From Arcuatula senhousia (lineage: Eukaryota > Mollusca > Bivalvia > Mytilida > Mytilidae), in assembly GCA_963971305.1 (NCBI GenBank), contig CAXARO010001026.1, forward strand, positions 16,548 to 80,547: DNA of 64,000 bases, written 5' to 3'. Each line of letters starts with the position of its first letter. Within the stretch, counting starts at the first letter, position 1. This document shows positions 53,640 to 64,000 of the stretch, one piece after another. The translations under genes were made by a program, and so were the position numbers. The notes below the pieces were generated by a model. That model was not told where the DNA came from. It saw nothing but the letters and a program-made list of their open reading frames with translations, and did no database searches.

Positions 53640-55068
53640 TTATACATAATAGCACAGTCGGTAACCGTATCCAAGATTTTTTCGTTGTTTTTTAGTTGCA
53701 AATGACAAAAGAAACCGTGGAGAACATCCGAGCTTAAATCAACACCGGACATCCTCTCCTATTTTTGTTCCTGACGAAAATCGTCATGTCAATCTTATAG
53801 TGATGTATGTCAATATCTTTAAATTGTTGGTAAATTGGGTTTAAAGTTGGAAGTCCAAAATCTTTTGTAAAATGTCTCAGAAATAAGTAGTTTTGAATTT
53901 ATTGGATGTATAGTTCTTAAACTTGTTGGAAACAACAATTTGTTTTTAACAGACAACCAAAATTACATAGAATAAGACCCCCCTTTTTTGGAGATAGAAC
54001 ATTGTTAAGAAACAAAGTGGATTTTTTTCAAAATCTTGTTAATATTGTCAATGGAGATAGACCATAAATATATAATATCTTTAATATTCGTATTATGACA
54101 TACCAAAATGTGCTGAAAATCACTGAAAATAAAATGATTTTCAAAGATGGAAACAAATAAGCCTAGAATTTCAAAGATATCTGGCAAAAAAACTTTGAAA
54201 GACCAAATAATAAGTCAAAAATTTGGATATACATCAGTCTAATATTGAAACTTTCTTGAACTTTCGGTTTTGGGCTATAAATAAACCCAATGCTAATCCA
54301 ATGGAACATATGGACACAGAACAGTCTAGTTCTGAAGAAAACTGTCAAAACTTAAAATACATCAATTTTTATCACTAGTATATCTGTATGAGGGTACAAG
54401 GAAGTAAAAAAAATAATGATCTCATTTTTTAAAAAAACTGGACATATAACACTATAAGATTGACATGACGAAATGACTGCAATACAACTTTTTAACAAGA
54501 CAAGCTTCGTTTGTTTACATACATCATGGATTTCATCTTTCCGAATTTTAGATATATCTTAGACATGAAGATTCAAGTGAATGGAAATGATATGATGAAA
54601 ATCTGATTAGAAAAAAGACAACCAACATATTATTCAGCTGTTTTGTCAGTACATTCCCATGGGCATATATCTAAATGTAGTAGGTATAGCTTCCTTTCTT
54701 GGAGAGATAAAAACTTTTATCGAAATGTTTTTCCCAGGCGCGGATCCACGGAAAGGCGTACCGGCGAAACTCTGTATGCCCCTCTACACTAAATTCCTGC
54801 TTAGTGATAAATAAACCTTTTACGACTTAGCAGCATTAACATCATACTAGGTAATAATCTGTAAAAACGCTCTCGACCCCACAGACTTTGTTCAATATTT
54901 ATTTCCTAATTAAAAGTTTGACTAAAAAAAAGATGGATTTCGTTTTTACTCCTGAACCACCTAAAGGCGTCTCTATTTTTACTATCCAATTGATTTGACA
55001 CATTCCACATATTAATACCTGTTAGACAGTTATTAAAAATATCCTTTTGTTTATTAACAGATTTTACG
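53640..55068. other. Region upstream of gene 2, no other gene seen
   Basis: AT-rich. Just before the start codon, TTTGTTTATTAACAG at 55046-55060 looks like a splice acceptor, so gene 2 may have an untranslated first exon upstream. No promoter motif was recognised. Confidence 0.4.
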
Positions 55069-55111
55069 ATGAAGACTATTGCACTTTTTGCAATTTTGAC
55101 ACTGGTCAAAG
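55069..55111 (+). CDS. Gene 2 exon 1, signal peptide
   Basis: ATG to the first base of an Ala codon; donor GTTTGTAA. MKTIALFAILTLVKA has a Lys, a hydrophobic core and a small residue near the likely cleavage site. Join phase 1 is the same as in gene 1. Confidence 0.82.
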
Positions 55112-58100
55112 GTTTGTAATTAAAAAAGGTTTATTAAAAGAGCATTACGTACGTATTTAATTTTCATGATTTAAATTAAAAAAAAACTTTAAAATAATGA
55201 ATTTACGTTTTAACGATTCCTGGTTCCATATACATCAATACAAATGTGATTTTTTGTAATAAATAAGTGACTGTATAGGGTGATATTCATATTTATTCGA
55301 AAGCTCTTCTCTCTTGTTAACTTGAAGTAGAATTGTTCAGTTCTTATGAAATTTACAGGTACACATATACGTACCAACGGTACTTGGATGTACATTGACT
55401 CTCAATTCCAATAACCATGATTACATTGCGTACATGATCTTGGAGTAATCCCTTGCGCCATTATGAGGTTGTGTAGAGAATTTAGCCCCCCCCCAAAAAA
55501 ACAAGAGGCTCCCAGGAGCCTGAATCGCTCACCTGGTCTTAATGTCAACCCTTTGAAGACTTTTGTATAGCTAAATGAGCTGATTGTTTAAGCAATAAAA
55601 AGCTTTTCTCTATCTGCAATAGTTTTCATTCCAAAGCAAAAAACACTATTTTTCACCTTTAAAGGGCAATAACCCCTTAAAGGGGTCATCTGACAACTTC
55701 GACCCTAAAAAAACTTTTGTAGAGCTAATTAAGCTGAACATTTAAGCAAGCAACATCTTTTCTCTATCTGCAAAAGTTTTCTCTCTTTAGGTCAAAAACA
55801 CTATTTTTTGCCTTTAAGGGGCCGTAACCACTATAAGGGGTCATCTGGCAACTTTGACCCTATGAAAACTTTTGTAGAGCTAAATGAGCTGAACATTTAA
55901 GCAAGCAACAACTTTTCTCTATCTGCAATAGTTTCATTCCATAGGCCAAAAACACTATTTTTTGCCTTTAAGGGGCTGTAACCCCTATAGGGGGTCATCT
56001 GACAACTTCGACCATATGGAGACTTTTGTAGAGCTAAATGAACGGAACATTTAAGCAAGCAACAGCTTTTCTCTATCTGCAATAGTTTCCATTCTATAGG
56101 CCAAAAACTCCATTTTTTGCCTTTAAGGGGCCATAACCCCTATAAGGGGTCATCTGACAACTTTGACCCTATGGAGACTTTTGAAGAGCTAAATGAGCTG
56201 AACATTTAAGCAAGCAACAGCTTTTCTCTATCTGCAATAGTTTTCATTCTATAGGCCAAAAACACTATTTTTTGCCTTTAAGGGGCCGTAACCGCTATAA
56301 GGGGTCATCTGACAACTTTGACCCTAGGAGGCTTGTGTAGAGCTAAACGAGCTGAACATTTAAGCAAGCAACAGCTTTTCTCTATCTGCAATAGTTTTCA
56401 TTCTATAGGCCAAAAACTCTATTTTTTGCCTTTAAGGGGCCATAACCCCTATAAGGGGTCATCTGACAACTTTGACCTTATGGAGACTTTTGTAGAGCTA
56501 AATGAGCTGAACATTTAAGCAAGCAACAGCTTCTCTCTATCTGCAATAGTTTTCATTGCATAGGCCAAAAACATGAAAAAATGCTATTTTTCACCTTTAA
56601 GGGGCCGTAACTCCCATAAGGGGTCATCTGACAACTTCGACTCAATGAAGACTTTTGTAGAGCTTTTGATGCTGAAGCAGTAGCGTGCATCAGATTTCAT
56701 CTATCTCTTATACTTTTTGATTTACAAGCCAAAAACAGTTGTCTGACCCCCCTGGTCTATTTTTAGCAACGGCGGCCATGTTTTTCGACGAATCAAAAAT
56801 TCCCACATCAGTTCTGTGGGGGATACCCTAAAGTACCACCAGACCAAATTTGGTTTGAATCTGTGCAGCCATTTCAGAGGAGAAGAAGTTTGAAGAAAAG
56901 TTAACGACGACGACGACGGACGACGACGGACGACGACGACGGACGCCAAGTGATGGCAATAGCTCACATGGCCTTTGGCCAGGTGAGCTAAAAACCTACA
57001 GATAAAGAATAATATAGCCCCCAAGTTGTAAAATAAAGACTTACAACCCTTAAGATATAAAGAATAATGTAAAATTGACAAAAACGTTAAGAGAATATAA
57101 AAAAAAAAATTGTAAGAACACAGAAATGGAACACTTCCATGCATCCCCCGTTTATATCATCCGACAGGTAGTTCAGTATTATATTGTTGTAGCATCACCA
57201 GAGCAAGATCTTGATAAACTTCAGAAAGAGTTCTTTGACTGGTTAATGTCAGAAAACCCCGAATATGCGACCAGTGTAGACATCCATACATATGACGACC
57301 AACTTGATGATATGTCGGTTGAAATGTTCGACAGATGGAAGGTACATGTATTAAAAGAAGGGAGTATAATATATTCAGCATTGAAATATCAGAGATACAA
57401 AGAGGGGGTTCGAAAGAACAAAGACAAAACCATTTATCATGAACAAGAACAACTCGAAAAACAACGCAAAACACAGAAAGACAACTTATTAGTACAGAAA
57501 GCGAGAAGTTTCCTCGGAGTTTGGAATTCTTACTCAAGACAAAAAGTCTTCTGACCCTATCAACAACGACAAGTAAGTGAAGACACACATCAGAATTATA
57601 AATAGACCAGCGAAGTATATGGAACTGGCTCCAGACAAAACTAAAAGATGATAATCGCAGTGATATTAATCACACGTGATACTTTAAGTTATTTTTTCCC
57701 ATACCTTCAGATTACAACGGAGGAGGAAAAATTGTCTTTATTATCTCATTAAGTTTTAAAATATAAAATATGCCTGTACAAAATCAGGGCCACTTGGTTT
57801 TAATTTCTCTGTTAGAAAATAAGTTATAACTTTATTCCCAAATAAAACGATTTTGGTGCGATTTCGGTTATCCGAAATGTACATGACCATTCTATCTAAT
57901 CTATGTGTATTTTCCAACTTTGTAGCCGTAAAATGACAACTTAATCATTTTTTATTGAAATTTTCACAAATCGGATATTCTGTTTTGTTTTTACTTGTAC
58001 AGACTAATGTAGATAAATTCCTTACAAGACTGTCAGCCATACCTCGTAATGAGTTGAATAAAAAGTACAGAATTGACTATGATATATTTGAGAATTATCT

Positions 58101-61100
58101 TAAAACGTATCAAGATGGATATAAGTGGAAAGAGTAAGTGGACTTAGCAAAATATTTTTTTTTGGAGAAAAAAAAAAACATTTGTAAGAAGTAAAGAGGT
58201 ACCAAGTCCACAATTAGAAATAGTTCAGTTTGCTTAAACCTTACAACATGTACCAATGTCAACAAAGTATTGGTAGGTTGGACCATGTAAAAAAAAATCT
58301 TTTTTCTCTTTCTCTAGGATACCGGAAACTGAATTTTTTCCTCATATAAACCCAAGGAATAATCATTATAAAAATTGTCATAAAATTTTGTCGTTGAAAG
58401 AATTTGAGAGAGTTGAAGTTTGAGGTATAGTAGCGTTTGTCAAACAAACGTAATTTACTTTTGGGCCCAATGGGGCTTTCGAATGCCAAAAAGCCCAAAA
58501 ATAGCAGACAAAACCAATCAATGCAAACGAGAACAACACGGTGAAACCGACGAATTGAATACAAAACACACAATAATAACAAAACAGCAATCAACACGAA
58601 TTCAAGTCGTAATAAGAATGAGCTACAGTCAAATTGGCGCCAATATTTCTTTTGAAATGCCTGCACCAAGTCAGGGTCATTGCGATCTTCAATTTGTCTG
58701 GTATGTCTTTGCCTTATTTTGTCTTTTGTTCTTGGATATATGAGATTGATCACCCCAGTTCAGGAATTTCGTTGTTACCTTTATTCATTTCATCGCATCA
58801 TTCTATTTATCATATTATTAGTATTCCTATTCTTTGTTTCGTAATTTTGCGGTTACACCATAACTACTTCATATGCACCAACAAAACTATTAATTCATGT
58901 ATATTTACAGTTTTAATGCTTTAAACTCAATGAATTTTCTGGAGGGACCACACATTGATCCCGATTACCTGGTTTCAATAACACCGACAAATACTGTAGG
59001 TGATTACGAAAACTTCATAGCAAGAATAGAGGCTTTCCAAACTCAGGTAAATAACATGTTGGTCACGATTCGATTGTTTCAGATATCCCATGAAAGACCT
59101 GAGAAAATAAGGAAATTATGATCCGTCGAGCCCGGTGGATAAAATATAGTTTCTTTAAGATCGAGGTGATGATGGAATTTCTAACATCGAGAGAAATAAA
59201 TTTGATAATCTTATAGCGAGGCTTGCCGAGCTTTTTTATGTAAGATTCTTATTTTCCAGACACACCATCGTTAGTGTTTGTTGATGCAGAAGCACTGAAC
59301 TGATTTTTTTAATCGGTCGGGAGCGATGTTAAAGGGGAGATCGGCCGTTGACGCACTCGCATCAATTTTTTTTTACCAGATATATAAATTTAAAAAGTAA
59401 GAAGTTTAGATATGGCTCTTTCTTAAATCATTCATATATCTTAAAAAAGATTCGACTACCTTATAATAACAGGACATTTCCCATCTTTTCTGGGGGTACC
59501 TTGAATCAAAAACCACAGGAAAACTTCCTCTTACTGAGGAGGTTTGCTATTATATTTTGGGATTTTTGTCAGATTTTCGAGATCCTCGGGGTTTGTCAAC
59601 CTATCATGCCTGCAATTTTTTGCCCATGAACCCTCTATTTTCTTTTCCTTATTCAAAAATATGTCAACCGAATATGCACTTCACTACTCTTTTAAACATT
59701 TTAAAAGTTTTAAGATGCCAATCTGCGGCAATGCAAATGTAAGGAAAAATATAGAGAGAACTTAATTCCCGCCAAATTTATAAACGCTTATAGCATAAAC
59801 AACGAGCACATGGACCTACATTTTTTCTTGCTTATTTTGATCATTTGTCCATATTCTTCAAAACAGATGCTACTTTATTCATTTTTATTTACTTTAAGAT
59901 AGAGGAGCAAACCCACTTAAGGGAAACTTGCAACAATGCTCTATACGTGATGGCGTAAACTTTCAAATTGTAAACTTTCCGTTCTTGTATAGCAACATTC
60001 CGTCTGCTCCAGCGTTATGGTGTTAACGTATCACTTATTTATTCGTTACTCCATATCTTGCAGGAATTACACCGATTTCCTTGGCAGAGCGTCACATTTG
60101 ACACAAAATTGTTAATACAAGGTTTTGCTGTCTTCACTCACGGACTTTACGGTAGACATCATGCATGCACTCATAGACAAATATGAAATTGTATCTCTCA
60201 GATGAGTGCAGATGTTGGTTTGTTATAGGGATTTGTTTTGTCTAACTTAACCGGATTTGACACACTGAATTGAAAATTGGCAGCGCAACGGGCAGGCAGG
60301 AACCGCTCACTCTTCCGAAGCACCTAAGTTCACTCTCGTAACAACCAGAGTTCACGTGGTTAATTGATATTCAGTAGTTTTTGTGTTTCAATGTTTAATA
60401 TGCTGTCTTTTTTTCGTCCTGTCCTTGTTTGTGTTTACTGGTTTTGTCTCTGTTCTTTCAGACTTTGACATTCGAATGCCCCTTTGGTACCTCTGCTTCT
60501 CCCAATATCAATTAGAATATAATTTTGTTTTGTTTTAAGAGGGAGATATGTCCAGTCTCCTTCATCTAAAAAATACCGTATATATAAAGTTTTACTTCTA
60601 TTGGCTTGGCATGTACTCACATGTTGTATGTTTACTTTATGCATTGTAGATAAACCAGATTAAATCCCGATTCCAAAGAGCTGTTACTCTGGGTAGAACA
60701 TACCATAATGTGTCAGTGGTGAGCAAAATTTAGATTCTTCCATTAAACGTCACTAGAATTTTATTACTCCGCTTTGAAGAAGATAGGTAAACTGTTTTAC
60801 CCTTGTTTGATAAATGTATTATTATTACAAACTGTTTTATGCTTGTTTGATAAATGTATTATTATTACAAACTGTTTTACGCTTGTTTGATAAATGTATT
60901 ATTATTACATAAATATTTGGATTTTACACATGTATCAGCTATGATAGTTAGCATATCTTCGAAGTTTACGACAATCTACCTAAGTAATGCTGATCTGTAA
61001 TTAAGTGTTCAAATTACATGACTGTATCAGTGCATTGTTTGGCGATTTTGAATTATCTACACTAAAAGTAACGAATAACTCCATCTAGTTAAACAAATTA

Positions 61101-63755
61101 AAAAAAGATTCGTTTAATGTTTGAATAAACCTGACGGAATAAATGTATTTTCATTGAACAAAATGTCCCCTAAAATGCAAAACACTATAACAACTAGTCT
61201 TCGATATTTTTAAAGTTTTTTTTTCAACTTTTAAATCAGAATGATTTCTCCTTTTTTAAGCTTAAATTAAGAATATGCCAATTAAACATTAACTTTTATC
61301 TTTTGTATTTTGTAGTGGAAAGTTTTTGGTGAAATCGACTATATCATCAAAACTTATATCAACCCTGTAGATTTCAGCTTTTACACACCATTCGAAGAAA
61401 CACTGCAAAAGATCAAAACTATTCCAAAAAATGTCAAGTAATGAGATATATATGGTTTTTACATCCATGACATAGTGATGAAGTTGATATAATGTAATTT
61501 ATAAAATCAAGGCTACACCGTAATAAATTGAATCTTTTAATAGCGAGGCTTGCCGAGTTGTTAAAATATCAAATTTATTTCTCAAAGATGTTAAAAATTT
61601 CATAATCAACCCTATCACGATGCCATGGATGTAGACATAATATAATAATAATTCATGCAGGTTTATGGTTTTATATGATTTTTAATTGAGAGCAGAAATC
61701 ATTTTATGACTTATCTAATTTGGAGTACAGAAAATACAGCGATACGTGAAAGATATTAAAATTAAATCAGGCCCGTACACAAGTGCCCTCTTGTTCGACA
61801 TATGTAATTGTTTTGCATGTAAGGTTCTGGTGCCTGTCCTTAATTTGCAAGTGAGGTGCGAAAGCCTCTCTGTGACTTTAGAATTCTGTTCAGTAATATA
61901 CATAAAAGTACTGTTCCGCTTGTTTGCATTATTACAACATTTAATAATGTAGAATCATGTTTTAATACTACTCCACATCTCGATTTTACACATAACATTT
62001 AATCATTCTGCTTCTCTATGGTTTAAGAGATTTCAGTTTTTTCCATAAGCCAAAACTATTTACGTAGATATCATTTTAACATTCAACCAATATGCAATTA
62101 TTTAACCAAATTGTAGATTTGATTTGAGGATCAAAGCTATCAATGCAATCGATCAAAAATACTTCCCCTCACTTCAAGACATCAACGAATATTTGAAAAA
62201 TGTAAGTTGAATTATACTTGTTGAATTATTCATTAGTATATTACTGAATAATTGCTTTTAAGAAGAATCTTGAAAATATTGCAGAACAATTTCAAATATA
62301 TAACAATTCTGTAAAGAAACACTGAGTCTCTAGCATACTTTAAAACCATATCACACAAATCTTTCTAGACACAACTTTAAAGAATGGTCTCAAAGAACGG
62401 TGATTGTTGACCAGAGTATGGAGAGAGCAATACTCCATGCACGATAAGACCACTCTGTAGATATGTGTAGAATAAATGAGGCTGCTGCAAAATACCCAAC
62501 TTATTTTTGTTTCCTTTTTTTTACATGTTGCCTTGTTCTTTTTTCCGTTTTCTTTGGTGTTGACTGGTTTTGTCTCTGACCTTTCGGACTTTTGACTTTC
62601 GGATGCCCCATTGGTACGTCTGCGGTAATATAAGCTACAAACTGAAGAAAGTTTCTTATAAGCACCAAACTTGTTTCCTAAGTCTGCAAAGCATTTTTCA
62701 GAATTATTCAGCCCATCTACGCCAAGGTTATGGGGTCTGTAACTGGGATCAAGGATCTGAATTCTACGAGGCAGTTCTCCAGTGGCATACATCTCTACCA
62801 TTAACTCCTGATGAGGTTCACCAGAAAGGACTGGAAGAAGTAGAAAGGATCTCGATAGAAATGCAAAAGGTAAAACATCTCTCTTGGTGTACATGTAGAG
62901 CGTATTACAGACATGATATCTATGACAGCATACTATATTTTCTAAGACCTGCCCGATAATTTTCACTTTTGGGTCGAACTTAAATAAGACATTGAAGTCT
63001 AGACTAGATCTGTGTCCCTTTTTATATTAAACAAGCTAAGTTTTTTTTCTATCATGGAAAAAGAATATAAAATGAATGAATGAATGTAATAGTATTGGGT
63101 TGTTCTGACAAAAATATTTCCAAGAGATAAAAAATGACAGCTTATTCAATTCTTAAATAAAGATGGATTGAAAAATAGATCAAAATAATGATTTTTTTAA
63201 ATACATATAATCATATATATTTTGAAACGTTATGAAAATGGTGTATACCCTGAAAATCTTTTCTTTGGTGTATTTATTCTATTCTGTTCTTTTCTATTGT
63301 CCACCCGTCTTTGGGAGATATTCTTGTTCAAGCTGTATTTGACTTGATTTACTTAAGAAAGCAAAACCAGGGCTGTTCTTATACATAAGGCATAAGTTTT
63401 TGAAACTACCATTTTTCAACTTACTTAAAATAATAACTAAAGATGCTGCTATCATTCTAAAGATCTCCTCCGTGATAACCTGATTATTCAATTAAACTGC
63501 ACTTAAACTTCAATGCAAAATATTATACAACTTTTATATTTCATAGTCTCATTCTCCGTGTATTGCCAGGTCTAAGAATGAAGAAAAAAATTCATGCTTT
63601 CAATTTTAGCGTCATTTATTGATATTTTTTTAAAAAAAATGTATTTAGTCCTTTTTCTGCTTTTTTAGATAATTCACCGGATAGGTCTTAACGGAACAAT
63701 CAAAGAGGTTTTTGATGCCATCAAGAATGACCCCAGATTCCATCTTAATACTGGG
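55069..63755 (+). CDS. Gene 2: secreted DUF885-family paralogue, first nine coding exons (continues past the window)
   Basis: Exons: 55069-55111, 57193-57341, 58003-58133, 58911-59046, 60650-60718, 61316-61437, 62117-62201, 62702-62869, 63669-63755; all have AG/GT borders and consistent phases. The protein starts MKTIALFAILTLVK, a hydrophobic signal peptide, then ASPEQDLDKLQKEFFDWLM, DQLDDMSVEMFDRWK, YDIFENYLKTYQDGYKW, FNALNSMNFLEGPH, RTYHNVSV, SEFYEAVLQWHTSLPLTPDE, HQKGLEEVERI and IIHRIGLNGTIKEVFDAIKN. Exon lengths 2, 3, 4, 5, 8 and 9 and all intron phases equal those of gene 1. The HExxPGHH exon must lie to the right. It is predicted to be exported, unlike gene 1; the substrate is unknown. 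Confidence 0.92.
55501..56993 (-). mobile_element. Family A Helitron-like element in gene 2 intron 1
   Basis: Left end CAAGAGGCTCCCAGGAGCC; about seven core units at roughly 155-bp spacing; GACGACGACGGACG tract; right hairpin AGCTCACATGGCC TTT GGCCAGGTGAGCT. The same family sits in gene 1 introns 9 and 13. Confidence 0.8.
57193..57341 (+). CDS. Gene 2 exon 2
   Basis: 149 nt, from ATTGTTGTAG to GTACATG. Encodes SPEQDLDKLQKEFFDWLMSE through FDRWK. Confidence 0.94.
58003..58133 (+). CDS. Gene 2 exon 3
   Basis: 131 nt, from CTTGTACAG to GTAAGTGG. Encodes TNVDKFLTRLSAIPRNELNK and YDIFENYLKTYQDGYKWK. Confidence 0.93.
58911..59046 (+). CDS. Gene 2 exon 4
   Basis: 136 nt, from ATTTACAG to GTAAATAAC. 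Encodes FNALNSMNFLEGPHIDPDYL and YENFIARIEAFQTQ. Confidence 0.92.
60405..60510 (+). repeat. Dispersed repeat R2 in gene 2 intron 4
   Basis: GTGTTTACTGGTTTTGTCTC, CAGACTTTGACATTCGAATG and TTGGTACCTCTGCTTCTC. Confidence 0.65.
60650..60718 (+). CDS. Gene 2 exon 5
   Basis: 69 nt, from GCATTGTAG to GTGAGC. Encodes INQIKSRFQRAVTLGRTYHN and VSV. Confidence 0.9.
60789..60908 (+). repeat. Three tandem copies of a 40-bp unit
   Basis: AAACTGTTTTAYGCTTGTTTG followed by ATAAATGTATTATTATTAC, three times with one or two differences, about 70 bp after exon 5. A candidate minisatellite. Confidence 0.9.
61316..61437 (+). CDS. Gene 2 exon 6
   Basis: 122 nt, from ATTTTGTAG to GTAATGAG. Encodes WKVFGEIDYIIKTYINPVDF and SFYTPFEETLQKIKTIPKNV. 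Confidence 0.9.
62117..62201 (+). CDS. Gene 2 exon 7
   Basis: 85 nt, from AAATTGTAG to GTAAGTTG. Encodes FDLRIKAINAIDQKYFPSLQ and DINEYLKN. Confidence 0.9.
62505..62625 (+). repeat. Dispersed repeat R2 in gene 2 intron 7
   Basis: GTGTTGACTGGTTTTGTCTC, TTTCGGACTTTTGACTTTCGG and CCATTGGTACGTCTGC; ends about 75 bp before exon 8. Confidence 0.65.
62702..62869 (+). CDS. Gene 2 exon 8
   Basis: 168 nt, from ATTTTTCAG to GTAAAACA. Encodes NYSAHLRQGYGVCNWDQG, SEFYEAVLQWHTSLPLTPDE and VHQKGLEEVERISIEMQK, the DUF885 YY/FY..HTsl.lTP.E.H..GL.EV block. Confidence 0.95.
63669..63755 (+). CDS. Gene 2 exon 9
   Basis: 87 nt, from CTTTTTTAG to GTATGTC. Encodes IIHRIGLNGTIKEVFDAIKN and DPRFHLNTG; aligns residue for residue with gene 1 exon 9. 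Confidence 0.92.
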
Positions 63756-64000
63756 GTATGTCACCATTAAGTAGAATCGAAATAAAAATAAACGAGTAAG
63801 CCGTACCAAAATTTATTGTCTGCAACTTTGTTATAATATTGAAACCTGACATCATCCGTGATGGTAAGAGCTGATGGTGTAGTTTTAATTTCCCGAGGAT
63901 ACCCCACTACGAAATCATCAATTTTGTGACACAACCTGCATAAACAAACGGCAAATTTATAAATTCACAATAATATATTGCCAGGAAAAAGCTGTTTAAG
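63756..64000. other. Start of gene 2 intron 9
   Basis: Non-coding to the window edge; no exon seen. Confidence 0.6.

Noticed and set aside
56722..57144. 140-codon minus-strand open frame with Ser/Val runs
   Set aside because: Translation of the GACGAC microsatellite and core of a Helitron-like element; a similar frame occurs at 29388-29582.
57157..57588. 143-codon minus-strand open frame
   Set aside because: Antisense to gene 2 exon 2, which has splice sites and clear DUF885 homology on the plus strand.
62340..62966. 208-codon minus-strand open frame
   Set aside because: Runs antisense across gene 2 exon 8 and repeat R2; its order of residues fits no family.

Overview
The window is nuclear DNA of an animal. 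It is AT-rich, with long introns bounded by GT/AG and many kinds of mobile element. Tandem-core elements that carry ACGG-type microsatellites and terminal hairpins (the bivalve 'pearl'/HINE type) point to a bivalve mollusc, most likely a mussel of the Mytilus group. That species-level guess is inference. I saw no bacterial gene organisation, tRNA, rRNA or CRISPR array.

Only two genes can be supported as protein coding, and they are paralogues. Gene 1 lies on the minus strand (16631-38463) in 16 coding exons. It can be read end to end as a 613-residue DUF885-family protein (PF05960-like) with the HExxPGHH signature, GWALY, GWSRE and WPGQA motifs. Gene 2 lies on the plus strand (55069 to beyond the right edge); the window holds its first nine coding exons. 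Its first exon encodes a secretory signal peptide that gene 1 lacks. All nine shared exons have the same splice phases in both genes and six have the same length (149, 131, 136, 69, 168 and 87 nt). The genes are divergent, about 16.6 kb apart: one copy looks cytosolic, the other exported.

The most striking local event is in gene 1. A 1094-bp Helitron-like element (18485-19578) sits inside coding exon 14, exactly between A and T of a tyrosine codon (residue 439) in the conserved GWALY motif. Removing it restores the reading frame. The element's CTAG terminus sits where a splice acceptor would be needed, and an in-frame candidate donor lies inside the element. The allele is therefore either freshly broken or has turned the transposon into an intron.

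The rest is mobile and repetitive DNA. 1-8.1 kb: a possible first exon and promoter-like repeat, a small TIR element, and a 5.1-kb element with 66-bp inverted termini beginning CACAGTG and a 5-bp ATGTT target duplication (Transib/RAG-like ends). 8.9-16.5 kb: tandem-core elements, a 97-bp palindrome, and a decayed LINE reverse transcriptase. 16.6-38.5 kb: gene 1, its introns filled with Helitron-like arrays, MITEs and foldbacks. 38.6-55 kb: TTAA-flanked MITEs, a second LINE remnant, a TA-flanked MITE interrupted by a 1.9-kb Helitron-like element, a 984-bp TA-flanked element, and a 2.4-kb TIR element holding a broken unknown ORF. 55-64 kb: gene 2 with a Helitron-like array in intron 1.

Boundaries of repeats were set by eye from inverted ends, hairpins and target duplications. 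They should be read as approximate unless a target duplication is named.
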